The notes: a model not told the origin generated them from the sequence alone. DNA of 64,000 bases from Lenzites betulinus (GCA_022264855.1 JABYQU010000039.1:62001-126000), one strand, 5' to 3'. Positions 35,870-48,620 are shown, counted from the stretch's first letter. Made by a program: numbers and translations.

Positions 35870-37447
35870 TCAAGTACCAAACCGCACGAGCTCGCTGTCA
35901 GGCACCCGCCCGACCTCAGTCGCGCACGCAAACAGCTCCAGCCTGCCCTTCCGACACACGAGGCTGAGCCGCCCGCGCGGGCCATACGCCGTCAGCGCGC
36001 GCTGCACGTCCTCTAAGACGCGCACGAGCTGGCGCAGCGAGCGCCGCATGCGTTCGTCGCCCGCGTACACCTCTAACCGGGGGTCCGCGCGCGAGAGCTT
36101 CACGACGTCCGTGAATGTGCCGGCTTGGTGGAGGGCGACGTAGAGGCGCGGGGTCTGCGAGAGGAAGAGCTGGGTGTAGGTTTCGGGCCACTTCTGGGTG
36201 TGTATGGTTTTGGCGGAGCGCGTGACGATCTCGACGAGGGAAGACTGGGTGAGTGAGGTGCCGCCGCGGAAGACGGTTAAAGTTGTATCAGAGTGGGTAA
36301 TTGTTGGTGATAGACAGTTTGATGATGGGGGAGGGGTGGATGGAGGGAGAGGGGTGGATGGATGGGGAGGGCTTGGCGGGGGTGGTGACGATGAGGACGA
36401 GAGTGACAGTCTGGCCAGCAGGTCTGATGGATCTTCTTCGTCGCTGAGACACGCGTCGACCTCGTAGCGGACTACGAGGCGCAAGCTTTCGAGATCCTGC
36501 AAGGTTGGTCATCAATAAGGTGAGCTATGGAGGAGAGCGGAGACAAGCCTGTAACTCACATACTGCACGATCCGGTTGTGGTTATTACTTGACTGACAAT
36601 CACCTCTCGGGACAGTCGTCACCTCATCGAAATGTTTTCGACAGCCCCCCTTCGGCGCGCTGATATACTGGTGCGTCCTGGTGTCCCATCGCTCGACCAG
36701 CACCGTCTTCTTGCCGCCCAGCTGCAGGTCCAGCCTGAAGTCCTGCAAGTCGTTCGCTCTCTTCGATTTCGAGCGCGGCTTCGGCTTCTCTTCAGCAGGC
36801 GCCTCTTCTTCCGTGTCCTCATCGCCCGCTTCATCATGCTCTGTCCAGTTTACCTTCGACGGGAGATTCGCGCGCGCGTTCGCTGCGCGCCTGTCCGCCA
36901 CGCGTGCCCACCGCCAGAGCTTCCGGAGGCTGCTGCGGTCCAGCACGAAATCCACCGCGGGCCAGTCCATGCCCGCGTCTGCGCTGTCTTCTGCCGCAAT
37001 GTCGACAGCGCGGAAGAGGGGGATGAGCTTCGATGCAGAGCGCATGTGGTACCCGGCCGGGTCGAAGATCTGCAGCCCCGAGTCGTACGGCACCTGGAAC
37101 GGGAGGGGGCAGTCGCGCCACTCGGGCGGGGAGCCTGCCGCACAAACTGTCAGGAGGCGACCAGTTGGCATGAGGGGGAAAACCGGGAACGTACCGGGAA
37201 CGAGGATGGTGGGGTGCGGAGCGTCGACCCAGTTGTACGAGCCGACGTGCTTGAAGTTCTCGAGTTGGACGGGGTTGTTGCCGCTGACGCAAACGTCGAC
37301 CTTCATGGCCTGAAGCGCTGTCCGGGCCAGCCCTACGGACAGATCAGTGGTGCGGGTAGGGACCGTGGATGTGGGGGGACGTCTGGGGAGTTGGACCTTC
37401 GTTGTGGTTGTACCATCGAGGCGGCTGAGATCGGAGCAAGCTAGCAT
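35870..37447 (-). CDS. Conserved fungal protein of unknown function
   Basis: Three exons (37447-37195, 37134-36560, 36496-35870), 484 aa. Recognisable family blocks: FKHVGSYNWVDAPHPTILVP, GSPPEWRDCPLPFQVPYDSG, IPLFRAVDI, DLQLGGKKTVLVERWD, NHNRIVQYDLESLRLVVRYE. From memory, related basidiomycete proteins are often named geranylgeranyl pyrophosphate synthetase in databases, but I see no aspartate-rich DDxxD prenyl-synthase motif and would not use that name. Two inserted low-complexity segments stand out: an acidic/basic stretch (EEEAPAEEKPKPRSKSKR) mid-protein and a Ser/Pro-rich run in exon 3. No signal peptide or membrane segment is visible. Confidence 0.7.
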
Positions 37448-37835
37448 AAGGTGAGCTGTGCTGCTGAGGGGAGAGTGAGCGGGTGAGTGAGGTGCTGCTG
37501 GTGCAGTAGCGGTTTATGTACTGCGGCTGGGGCTCTGGTGGTATTGCCGCAGTGGTGGCAAGTGCTGCAGCCCTGCAGCACAAGAGAAGCTGCAGTGACT
37601 GAGTTCTGTGGATGGGAAAGCCGGTCGATGTTAGATATGCGCATGTGAGCGGAAGGCGAGAGGCGAACGAACCTCCACAAGCCGGGCGGGCCTATTACCG
37701 CAGCTGCAAACACACTAGTAGATCATATGAAATTCTACTCACCTCTTCGACTCCCTGGCTTGTAGTGCTGCAGCGTGGAACATGGCTATAGCTGCTTCGT
37801 ACATTGCCTGAACACTATACATACATACACACAAT

Positions 37836-39033
37836 TTATGCTTCCGCCTGCGCCTTGGCAGCGAGACCGGCGTCCCGGAACTGCTCGAGCGCGTTCCACG
37901 CTTTGCCCGACGTGACGCTCTCCCGGGCTTTATCCACGCCCTCCTTCAGATCCTGTGCGATCCCGGCAACGACCAAGAGCGCTGCCGCATTCATCAGGAC
38001 AAAATCAAGCACAGCCGTCAGCCCCTCGGGGACGCTGTCCCCGCTCTGCAGTAGCGCCCTAAAGGTCGCCGCGTTCTCCGCCGGCGTGCCGCCCCCGACC
38101 GCCGTGAGCGGGTGCGCCGCGAGCCCAAAGTCGCGCGGGTGCAGGGTGCGCGCGGTGACCGCGCCGTCGCGCAGCTCCCACACGTGCGTGTCGCCCGCGC
38201 AGGAGATCTCGTCGAGGCCCTCCGCGCCGCAGACGACGAAGGCGCGCTGCACGCCGCCGTCCTTGAGCGACTGCGCGAACGGGGCGCCCAGCTCGCGCTC
38301 CGCGACGCCGAGCACCATGCCGCGGGGGCGGGCGGGGTTGATTAGCGGCCCGAGCACGTTGAACATCGTGCGGTGGCTGTGATAAGACAGAGTTAGGGGA
38401 TGTGGGTGCGGAGGTGCGGGCGGGGGACGTACGGCAGTGCCTTCCGGAAGGGTGCGATCATGGCGAGAGTGGGATGGTACTGGGGCGCGAGGATGAACGT
38501 GAAGGGCACGCGGGAGATAGGGAGCGGCGTCTCGACCGTGGGCGGAGTGAAGTAGCAGCCGAGGGACTGGAGGAGGTCCGCCGAGCCCGAGGAGGATGTG
38601 GAAGCACGACTGCCATGCTATACTGCTTGTCAGAGGATGTGCTGGATCACATGTATGGCGTGCGCACCTTGACCACTCGGGCACCGGCCCCTGCGGCGAC
38701 GATCGCGGCTGTGGTGCTTACGTTGAAGGTGTTGTGTCCATCTCCGCCGGTGCCCACGATGTCGACGACGAAATCGACATCGACGCCCTCCACGGCCGCC
38801 TGCAACGCGCGGGCGCGCAGCACATTCGCCGCAGCGGCGAGGAAGTCTGGTCTCCGTTCGACGCGCTCGATGTGGAGTGCGGTGAGAAAAGAGCCGATCT
38901 GCACGGGGAGGACGACGTCAGGTGTGAAAATGCACTCGAGTGCGGCGGTGAGGTCGTCTGCGGTGAAGTACTCGGGAGTTTTGACGAGCTTGCCGAGGAG
39001 CGCTTTGAACGTCTCCTGGGAGATGGAGGACAT
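37836..39033 (-). CDS. TRP4: Anthranilate phosphoribosyltransferase
   Basis: Three exons (39033-38668, 38617-38433, 38376-37836), 363 aa, normal for the family. It transfers phosphoribosyl from PRPP to anthranilate, the second step of tryptophan synthesis. The N-terminal helical domain ([20 protein letters not shown]) precedes the diagnostic PRPP/Mg loop [20 protein letters not shown], then [39 protein letters not shown] with [15 protein letters not shown], and [14 protein letters not shown]. Splice phases agree. It is divergent from ROT1, 592 bp apart. Confidence 0.95.
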
Positions 39034-39499
39034 GGTGGGTGGGTGAGAGGAAGACTGAGGCTGAGTGGGAATGACTCGTGCAGCGTCGTCATTTTTCTAC
39101 GCCCGAGCGAGGATCCGTGCACGGATCGAGGTGAGGTGGATGTGCATAGTCCGAGCTCGTCGTCGGAACAGAGTGCTCGGTCGAGATGGAAGGTGTGAGC
39201 AGGACGTCGTCTAGTAGCCGACGCAGCTGCGGGCGTCCCACCGCCGATCTCTCTGCGTGCGCTTCGCGGAGTCGCACTATGGATGTATGCACTTTTGGAC
39301 GGAGAGCGTGCGCGCAGGGGGAGAGAGTGATACATTCTGGGCTGAGACCGGTGCCACCGCCCTCGACGGGGGAGGCAGCGAGCTCGGACGAATCCCCACT
39401 CACGGCGACGCGGGGGACGGGGCGGGCGGCAGAGGCGGTGGGCAGGGCGGCGTGGTTGCGACGGCGGGAAACAAGAACAAACACACGCTCTTTACTCCA

Positions 39500-39575
39500 C
39501 TCCACCACTCCCTCTCCCTCTCCCTCGCCCTCGTCCTCCTCGTCCTCCTCGTCCTCCTCGCCCCGGCCCTTCCCT
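39500..39575 (+). promoter_or_regulatory. Pyrimidine-rich tract upstream of ROT1
   Basis: A nearly pure C/T tract (CCTCTCCCTCTCCCTCGCC followed by repeated GTCCTCCTC units) ends about 50 nt before the ROT1 ATG. Such CT tracts precede transcription starts of many well-expressed fungal genes that lack a TATA box; none is visible here. Confidence 0.45.
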
Positions 39576-39625
39576 ACCCTCTTCTAATCGCCCACATCGC
39601 TCCCGCCCGCGAGTCCCCTCCACCC

Positions 39626-40646
39626 ATGTTCGTCCTCCCCTTCCTCGCCCTCGCCCTCGCCCTCGTCGTGGCTCCCGCCGCAGCCCAGGACTACTCCGCC
39701 GCGCACAACGTCACCCCCATCACCGGCACCTGGACTACTCTCTCTCATGCCGTCATCACTGGTGTATGTCGCGCCTCCTGCCGCGTGCTGAATCTCGTGT
39801 CTCACCTGGTTCCAGACATTCGCAAACCCTGCTAACCTAACCTTCAACTATCCCGACAACACCGGCGTGGGCTATGCTTTGTGAGTCCTTCCATTGCTCG
39901 CCGTATCCCTCGTCTAACGACTATCTAGCTCGGATGATGGCTTCTATGAAGTTGCGCGCTATCGGTTCAACGGCAACGGTAAGTTATCATATATCATGTG
40001 TTTTTGTCATCTGCAGTATGCGTCTCTTTCGCCTATAAACAAGCAGCGCGCCTGGTATCCCCAGTGCTGCGTCCTTTGCATCTGGCATCCGTTTGGAGAG
40101 AGCGGCATACGTATCGCCGTTGCAGTCGCGCGGATCTCATGATATGCGATCGCCGGGGGAACGGGCCTCGTCTTTTTGCTGAACCCATACTAACCCATCG
40201 TCAATTCAGGTTCAAACCCAGCATGCATCACCGGTGTCATGAACTGGCACCATGGCAAATACAGCCTGCTCGCCAACGGATCCATCGTCCTCAATCCATT
40301 CGGTGATGGGTACCAACAAATCCAGGATCCTTGCGCGGCCGAGTCGAACTTCATCGAGAACTACAACGTCACGGAGTTGATAAGCCAATGGAACCTCATT
40401 GACGACCCCAACGACGGTCTCAAGCTTTTCCTCTTTGGAGCGGACGGCACGCCCGTCGCGCCGCTCTACCAGGTGTACTCGACGGCCAACATGCTCCCCA
40501 CCGAGGCACTCCGGAACGTGACGCCAAGCGTCGACGCTGTGAGTCTCGTTGCGCTAAACTCGGGCGCGCGGAGCTGGTCCCCGGCGAGCGCTGTGTCAGC
40601 GGTGGTGGGCGCGTTCGCCTTGGGTCTCGCGTCGCTCATACTCTAG
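39626..40646 (+). CDS. ROT1: ROT1-like ER chaperone/cell-wall protein
   Basis: Four exons (39626-39763, 39816-39880, 39929-39978, 40210-40646), 229 aa. Signal peptide MFVLPFLALALALVVAPAAA. The luminal domain has GTWTTLSHAVITG, NLTFNYPDNTGVGYAFSDDG, YEVARYRFNGNG, NPACITGVMNWHHGKY, NGSIVLNPFGDGYQQIQDPC, PLYQVYSTANMLPTEALRNV. These are the conserved blocks of fungal Rot1, an essential ER membrane chaperone for proteins of cell-wall glucan synthesis and glycosylation. A hydrophobic C-terminal segment (SAVVGAFALGLASLIL) would anchor it by a tail or GPI. Several NxT/S sequons are present. Confidence 0.92.
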
Positions 40647-42514
40647 AACTCGGACCCACGACTCGATATCTATTCCTGTTCCCGCATATTCACGTCCCCG
40701 CCCGCGCGCTTCTCCCCGCTTTGCCGCTACGTTCCCCACAACTCGTTCGCACCACGTAGGTACACACTCGCACCCACCGGCCCCAGCATGCAAAACCGGC
40801 GCGCGGAGCTACGGCCCAGGGCTGGACTAGTACTGACAGAGACACTTGATTGCGCCCGGTCGTTCGCCACGATACCCTTACTAGTACTTATGTACTGCGC
40901 GTTGTGTCGACCATTGCATACATACGTTCTGGCAGCGGGCTTCATGACCAACACGCATGCGTTGTAATCTACCTGGCGCACTGCAGCTTGTGGGCTGGCA
41001 TATCCTCGGTGGCGCCGTGAGAGGTCAGTCCTTCGTGTTGCTGCGCTTTTATTTTCAGACGCCCGGTCTGGCGGCGGTGGCTGACCATGTGAGCGACGCT
41101 TCTTCCGGTTCTACTAGGCCGGCACATGCTGCAACCCGGACCGTCTCTCGTACGTGCGAATGCATGGTTAACTGCGTCCTGAGGCTGTAGCAACGGGCAT
41201 GCATGCGGTGAGTGGCTGGTACGGATTACATATGTGATCTTTCGAGACGCTGACGTCGTCGACATGCACCCGCCCAGCGAACCGCCTGAAATCAAATGGA
41301 CGCATCATGCCTGTTGCTGCGGCGTTTCAAGTTTTTTGTGCATTCATTGAGTGCGCTGATCCACGTACAGCCACGGCACCAGCGCTGCATCGCACCTATT
41401 CGAACACGGTACACATTCAGAGCGCGATTAGTACGACGTCCATGCGCGCGAGAACCTCACAGGACAGTACTTGGGCTGAGCACGATGCAGTCAACGATGT
41501 ATCTCGCACACTTGCTGCCACGTTGTCGGTACCTGCTGCGAACTGCTATCCCAGTCCGGTCCTCGACAGGTTGACAGATGAGCGCTTGAGCACTCGCGCG
41601 CCTCACTCGTTGCCCTCGTCCGGCGCGTATCCCACAGGGGCGGACAACGATACGCCCGGGCATCTTTGTGTTGTATGATAGTACGTCTTGCAATCTCGTA
41701 TGACCTGGAGGGGCCTACTGAGACGTCGTAGCTGTGTCCAGCTAGATACTCCGGTATAGTCCCTCCTGCGTTATGAAGAACATCCTGCTACACGGCTTTC
41801 TCGATGAAGCGCACTACGTATTGAAGCACGGCGCCACGTCTATTTCGGGCGAACTGGGCGTAACGCCATGAGCGATAAACCTTCGCGATCCAACTACCAG
41901 GAATGACTCCGATAGCGATGTTGGATATAGTGAGCGGTGTATCCCGACGGGACCGCTGTATTCTGCTTCACGTAAGTGTTCTTCAGTCAAGTTCTGCAAA
42001 ACTAAAGCCCGCTATAGTCGTGTTAGCAGGCTTCGCGGATATCCTGGGGTAAATCGCTCGCACCTTTGTCAGCGATCCCTACAAGTCGTACATGCGACGG
42101 ATAGGAATCCTGTCGTCGTATAATCCGGTATGACTTAGAGCGGAACCATCGGACAAGTTGTATGCAACGGCGCCCTCGATCAGTGAATCTTTTCACTGGA
42201 TCAATCCTTGCCGGTTCCTGTTCAGTGTTCTCGCCCGGTGTTGCATACGCGCTCTCGAGGGGAACGACTCCAAACCGGTCAAAAGCCAAATGTCGCCTCA
42301 CTGCAGAATCCCCGATCCCCCCGGCATATAACCCTCAGCATCGGACAAGCTTACTACTCTGCAGCGGTGCGACCGGACGAAGAGGTGTAACCCATGCTGG
42401 TTTAGGCTCGTTCTGTACACGACATCCGCTGGTATGCGCTGCCGTTGCGTCTTGGTCGAGTCGTTGGATTGCGGCATTTCGTATGAGGACCAGGATGGGC
42501 GCTCTCGGAGAGGA
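40647..42514. other. Intergenic, no supported gene
   Basis: About 1.9 kb with only short overlapping frames on both strands and no coding bias or recognisable element. The right end is the promoter of the following SDR gene. Confidence 0.45.
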
Positions 42515-42520
42515 TATAAA
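42515..42520 (+). promoter_or_regulatory. TATA box of SDR gene 3
   Basis: TATAAA in GGATATAAACC, 90-95 nt upstream of the ATG at 42610; spacing fits fungal TATA promoters. Confidence 0.5.
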
Positions 42521-42609
42521 CCACCAGCACGGCTCAGAAAATCAACACAGGATCCAGCAAGACTTCAGTAGCATCTTAAGCAAGCATCGCTCTCACTTCC
42601 GAAACAAAC

Positions 42610-43640
42610 ATGTCTTCTCCCCGCGTTTGGTTCAGTGAGTACCACCACACCTCCCAGGTCATACACGCTCTGATCACATCCTGCAGTCACCGGCTCCACC
42701 AGCGGATTCGGACGCGACATCACCGAGCTCGCCCTCAGCAAGGGCGAGAAAGTCGTCGCGACCGCGCGCCGCCCCGAAGCGCTCGCCTCCCTGCAAGCGC
42801 AGCACCCCACCTCGCACCTGCTCGTCGTGAAGCTCGACGTGAACGACGCCGCCGCGATCGCCGCGGCCTTCGCGCAGGCGCTCGCCGCGTTCGGCCGCGT
42901 CGACGTCGTGGTGAACAACGCGGCGTGGGGCGTGATCGGCGAGACGGAGGGCGCGCGCGACGCGGACGTGCGCGCGATGTTCGAGACGAACTTCTGGGGC
43001 GCGGCGAACGTCTCGCGCGCCGCGCTCCGCGTGTTTCGCGAGGCGAACCCGCGCGGGGCGGGCGGGCGGCTGCTGCAGATCTCGAGCATGGCGGGCTTTG
43101 CGGGCGGGCCGGCGTGGGGGTACTATGCGGCGACGAAGCACGGTGCGTGCCCGACTCGATTTTTATGTGGTGTGAGTGTGGCGGCTGAGGCAGCGGTTAC
43201 TAGCGCTTGAGGGTCTGACCGAGAGCGTGGTCGCTGAGCTCGACCCCGCTTGGAACATCAAGGTGAGAGAGCCTCCGACATTTCCGCTTTGTGAGAATAC
43301 TCAAAATTGGCACTACGCATTGCAGATCACGCTCATCGAGCCCGGAGGCTTCCTGACGTCCGGACAGGACAAGATCGTGTGGACGCCCGAGCATCCCGCG
43401 TACAGCAACCCCGAGCTGCCCTCCAACAAGATCCGCCAGCTCAAGGACAATTTCCCGCTCACGGGCGACTCGAAGAAGGCGGCGGGGGCGTTCTGGAAGA
43501 TCGCGGCGCTGGAGGACCCGCCGCTGCGTGTGCCGTTGGGCAAAGATAGCATTAACTTGCTGCGGAAGAAGCTCGCGTTCTACACGGCGGATTTGGAGAA
43601 GTACGAGTATTTGTCGGAGGATCTGGAGGTCGATAAGTAG
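42610..43640 (+). CDS. Short-chain dehydrogenase/reductase, classical type
   Basis: Four exons (42610-42634, 42687-43142, 43204-43262, 43326-43640), 284 aa. MSSPRVWFITGSTSGFG gives the TGxxxGxG cofactor loop across intron 1; then VVATARRPEAL, VKLDVNDAAA, VVVNNAAWGVIGE (NNAG-like), the catalytic Ser in LQISSMAGF, YYAATKHALEG (YxxxK) and ITLIEPGGFLT. The Arg after the second strand (TARRPE) suggests NADP(H). It is distant from the tandem SDR pair at 29490-33318. Exon 2 is extremely GC-rich, yet keeps frame. Substrate unknown. Confidence 0.92.
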
Positions 43641-44088
43641 AGGATTCGAATCCTGGCATCGACAATTGTTACTTAGGCTTCGGCTTGGACATAAATGTAT
43701 CGAACATATTCTTTCAAAAGCAGTGCTATCGGCACCAAGTTCCACAGTTGGGCAGGCATTACGGATACTCTTACTATCGCGAGACTACGGCGCAGAAGTT
43801 GGCCTCAGTTTTCAGTTTTGCCAGAGAATCCGGGAACTTTGCTTGACATGTGCTGTACGGCATGGTGGCCGATTGACTCGATGTTCGGTGTACGAGCCCA
43901 GGAAAGGAGTGAAGGCCGATGGATTTCTTAGTATTTTACGCATATGCAGTCATACATTGCCCTAGTATCTATATGTGTTCCCAAGCATATGGGGCCTACA
44001 GACAGCTAACACGACTACTTTGTCCTAATCAAGTTCAGTGACGAGAACCCACATGTACAGTTGCCTGCCACCAACTCACAGCGAAAAC
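43641..44088. other. Convergent 3' regions of SDR 3 and GH35
   Basis: No gene seen; AT-richer than the flanking coding sequence, as expected for 3' untranslated regions. Confidence 0.5.
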
Positions 44089-47000
44089 CTAGGTGCGAGG
44101 CTGCCAATCAGGGTTGTTGGTCGCAATAGAACCCACGCCACCATCCACAACACCATCCAACACCAGCTCAAGTGTCGGGTGCACAGACACGTTATCCGTG
44201 ACCCATAATGCCACGCCGATAGTGCTATACGCCCGCCACAGTTAGTACATACATACTCGAGTCTAGAAGATGATAGTGCTCACTTCGTTCCGTGATGGTC
44301 AAGGATTCCGGGTGGGGCAGGGAACCGCGCTTGTGGCCCCAGATTGCCGATGCGCTACGGAAATGCTTAGTTTGTTTTTACCCTCGCATTTGAGCCGCAC
44401 GAAGACGAACCTTTCCGAACTTCCATCCATTTACAAACAACAGTGCGCGGTACGGTGTCCCGGGGTACGGCTCGCCACCGTCGAACTCCAAGCTGAACGA
44501 GGCGTCCAAGTCGTGCGGTACGTCCAGCTTGACGATGGTAGTGAAAAACCCTACCCCAGCGCTCCCGTTCGGAAGACCCGCGGATAGCTCGCGCGCGGTG
44601 AAGTTTGCCGACGCAGTTTGGAATCCCGGAAGGTGCCACCCCTCGCGTTCAGCGAAGAGGCCCCCTTCATTTAACACCCCGCGCACTTTGTCGGGATAGC
44701 TGCCAGAGCGTTCTAGTCAGTGCTCCAGAAGTGGCTAGTGAGAGGTTCGCAAGACATACCCGGAGTATCCGCCGAGCTTGCCCTGCACTTTCCACGTCGA
44801 GAACGCGCCAACCCCGCCGACGAGCTCGAATCCACGTATGCCGCGATCCGACTTCTGGTTCGAGCCCTCGTCGTTGCCCATGTGGTCTTGCAGAACGGTT
44901 AGCACGTTGTCGTTCTGTGCTTTGAGTGCGGACGGCGGGAAGGCGAAGAACGCGTTTGCCTCGCCCTTGGCGGAAATATCAGAGACACTTTCGAGGAACA
45001 CGTCATTCAGCCATACGGAGGCCGCGAACGCTAAGCTCGGTATCGCAGTTAGGGGATGTTGTGCGGAACATGCAACGAAAAGACGCACCCGTTCCACCAT
45101 TGATCGTCAGGTTCGCGCCTTGCTCGGATCCAGTCGCGTTGAAGTGCCCGCGCCAGAATATGTTGTTCTCACAGCTAACGAAAACGTACAGTCAGTTCTA
45201 GCCTTGGACAGACGAATTGATGTACTTACAAACCGTAGTCACACCCTGAGCGATCGTTAGTGATTATAATAGATGAGTAGACCTATAGTTAACGCGTACC
45301 GTATAGCACCCTGCCGTCTCCGAATGCGGGAACAATGGTAATGTTGGTCGATGTATGGTCCGCGATAACCCACTCGCTATCATCGAAGCTATCCTTGATC
45401 TCCGGTAAGCTGTCCGCGAACTTCCATGCACCTAATTTGGGCACTTCGACTTCGCGGAGCTTCGAGCTGACTGTGAGTTGACCCTCCAGCATGCCCCTGC
45501 CAACGTCCCGGACTTGGATCTCCTTCCCGTTCCATGTCACGGAACGCACACCCTCGGGCGCGACGATCGTGAGCGGCACGCTTGCATTGAGATCGCCGCG
45601 AAGAGCCAACACGGCATTGCTTCCCACCTGCGTGATGCTCGCATTCCGCACGAGGTACGGCCCGCCTACGAGCACGGTCGTGTTGGTGCCGAACTGCCAG
45701 AACGTCTCCAGCCCGGGGGCGGTGTGCGCCGTGGGGGAGCGCACTGCTGGAGCCCAGAACGTCGCTGCGGTGACGGGGTCTGCGAATAGCACGAGCTGTG
45801 ATGGGGAATCCCACAGCGTAAGCAGCCCCGTATTGCCCGAGATCGCGTGCGGGAGGATAGAGATGGTGGTGTAAGCCCCGTGAGTAGACGTGTACTGGAC
45901 ATGTGAAGACGTGAAGCGGGTGCCGTGTCCGGTGAATGCGAGCGCCGCCTCATGCGCGTGGCCGGGGTCGCCGTAGAGGAAGAGAATGTCTCGGCTGCCG
46001 ATAGTACCCGCGAAGAGGACGGATGCGGTGGAGTACAAGACAGCGCTCGAGGCTCCGAAGGGGTAGTCTGTCAAAATCACTTTACTCTGTCGGCCAGTGA
46101 GAGTGATGGAACCTGCACGCTGTGGGATGGTGAGCGTCCCTTGAGAGGTGGGGACGGTAAGCTGGAAAGAAATCTCATCGCTATATGTCAATTCTGTGTG
46201 TCAATAGACTGCGAAATGGCTTATAAGAGTGAGCCACCCACAGGGAGGTTCCATCAAGTTGCCGCGAAATAGTAAAACCCGTCCCAGTATCTGGGTTACG
46301 CAAATACGTCGCGAAGGCTTTGACCGCATCCTTTCCTTGGATCTCTACGACGTGAGGTCCCGGCGTAGTAGCGTTAGTGTTTCCAATCCAGTCTGTCTTG
46401 CGGAAAGAAGGCGAGGAGCGAATGAACAGTCCCTGGCGTTTCATCTCGTCATACTTCTCCCAAAGTAGGCGGGTCTCCTTGATCGCGCCCGAGTAATCAT
46501 AGCTGTGAAGTATACGTTTAGTAAGCGCGAGCGCGAGAGATTTAATGAGGGGCTGACCTCGTATATGCACCGGGGTACGCAATGCCACCCCAGCTCGTAC
46601 CTCTGAGGACGCAGCGTGAATTAGAGTCAGGTAAGAACGCCGCATGAGAGATGCTCACCCGTAGAACATGTAAACCGACTGCATTTTGGCATTGGCTGCC
46701 CAGTTGTTCTTGTAAAACACATCTTCGAAGTCGGGACCAACGCGCTCTCGGCACCGTTGGTATCCGGGGCCGCCCCAATAGTCATGCGAACCGCCTGCAT
46801 CAAGGTCTGAACTTTTCGTAGCTCGTTGAATAGAAACACAATCACGAACCTTGGAACTCAGGCAGATAGAAAGGCCTGTCGAAACTTGTGTCAAGGTGAT
46901 ATTGATGGAAATTAGTGGGGACGGGGTTCCATATCGACCCGTTCGTGCAGTTGAAGTTGTTCGGATAGAAGTCGAGGCCGTACAAGTCGGGTGCGCCGGT

Positions 47001-48160
47001 GCCGTTGACGAATTGCTGTTTCTCTCCAGGGTCGTTGTATGTGCTATGGAAGTCAAGTTATTAAGGGCGAGACACTGTACGAAGTAAAATACGACTCACA
47101 GAGGGACTATGATGCCATTGGTTCGATATTGAGCTTCTAGGTCCGCGAAGTACTCAGCATGAGAAACGGGTGTTTGTGAGTACTCGTTGTCTGCGAGATT
47201 ATGGTCAAGTTCAATATGCTGAGCGACCCTTCGTATAGGATGTTGGCAATACCAATTTGCATTACTAACAAGGCCCCAGAAGATGAGCGTCCGTCACAAC
47301 ATCAATCGCAGGAGCTGTGAGTCAAAACTCACGCAGCATGGGTCCACCTTCCGTAACCTGATTTGACTTTGTGAGGTCAATGATGTTCGAAACATACGGC
47401 TGGTACGCGGCATTCCAAGTCGTGCTGTTGGCGCGGACGTCTCCTTCCACAAGGCTGGTCGACCACAGTGCAAGGCCTCCAGCGGTTGTTTCGGCATTGA
47501 TCTTGTTACAGAATGGTCAGCGCCTGACTTTGTACAAAAGCCTCCTCTTACATATGGACCTATCAGGACGTGTGAGCGAACACGATTTCGACGAGGGTGA
47601 TGTGATATGCATACCTGGGCGTAAGACTATAAAGATTCCCGCGAGTTTCGCAGCGTCAAACATGGGCTGAAGAGCGCGCCAATCGTTGAAGTCAAACTCC
47701 CCGGGTGCAGGATTCGTGAGCCCCCCTGTAAAGATGATTAGTCGGTTGGCACATCCGACGAGGATGGAACACTATATACAATGAATGTAGATGCTGAGGT
47801 GATAGTTCGAACGTGTGAGTGACCAAGTGGGACCCGCAGCTTTGAATGTGTATACCTAACGCTATTGAGGCCAGCAGCAACCATTTTCTGGAATATGTCA
47901 AGCCAGAGGTCTGGTACCGGGAGGCGAAATGTATGAAACTCTCCCGAGCTAAGTGTCGCTTCAGTCGAAAAACACGTGGAAAACGAGCGATCCACTTACT
48001 ACAGAAACATGCGCTGGTCATGTAGGAACAGGGTGTAGTTGTCCCATTGTACTGCCTCTGAAAGGCTATTAGATTTGCGAGGCGGGTCAGAGGCAAATGC
48101 AATCGCCAGGCATGTGAGTAAAACTAACAAGACTCGAAGGGTGAGCAGAAGGTGCCGCAT
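44089..48160 (-). CDS. Beta-galactosidase, glycoside hydrolase family 35
   Basis: Starts [23 protein letters not shown], a signal peptide, then [19 protein letters not shown] and [16 protein letters not shown], the standard fungal GH35 start. The acid/base Glu is in GGPMLLMQIDNEYS, where LMQI is encoded by a 12-nt exon (47253-47264) and the Glu by the next exon. The nucleophile Glu is in FYLPEFQGG. Downstream come the beta-rich domains ([45 protein letters not shown]) and jelly-roll domains ([20 protein letters not shown]), ending [12 protein letters not shown]. The full size is about 1000 aa with many introns, not all individually fixed. Secreted exo-enzyme releasing beta-linked galactose from pectic or xyloglucan side chains. 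A LINE sits about 460 bp upstream of the start. Confidence 0.92.
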
Positions 48161-48620
48161 ACTGTGATACATCTACACCTCCTCATACCATCCTGACGTA
48201 CTTATAGCTATACGGATGAGGTGTGGTACCCGAACGTCGGGTCGTACAGGAACAAGAGCATCATGCGCATGTCGCCGCCGGGCCGTAGGATATCGCTTCC
48301 AGCAGGTCATGTTATACAACACCTGATGACATCTTCCGGTCCTTCGTCGCACGAGGCTACGACATGCTCGTATAGAACACGTCGTAGAGCAGGGAGGTTG
48401 TTTAAGCGCATTCGCGGTGACGTCAGCATATCCAAGTTGTCTTGGACTGAGGTCTCCCGGGCCGCCGACCAAGGCCTAGAGTGCAGTTTCAGTTGGAAAT
48501 CGCGTATACATGCACGTGTAGCTGACTTGAGATCACCCTGATGTATATGCGACCCACGTTGAGAATCCCGAGCGCGCGAACAGCCTGAAGGAGCTTATTC
48601 GACTCCACGTAGCGCAGTGT
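48161..48620. other. GH35 promoter side, left flank of the LINE
   Basis: No gene supported. About 100 bp next to the LINE are open on both strands; see the finding on the target site. Confidence 0.45.

Noticed and set aside
35838..36143. Plus-strand frames opposite the unknown conserved gene
   Set aside because: Shadow frames in GC-rich coding sequence.
37804..38382. Plus-strand frame opposite TRP4
   Set aside because: Antisense shadow of a strongly conserved gene, without family motif.
39506..39570. CTC-rich repeats as a CRISPR or regulated repeat array
   Set aside because: Simple pyrimidine repeats typical of fungal promoters, with no spacers; CRISPR is not expected in a fungal nuclear genome.
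39186..39835. Long plus frames upstream of and through ROT1 exon 1
   Set aside because: They run through the CT-rich promoter tract in wrong frames; the signal peptide fixes the real start at 39626.
43641..43660. GGATTCGAATCC as a tRNA B box
   Set aside because: It is only a palindrome just after the SDR stop codon; no acceptor or anticodon stem can be folded around it.
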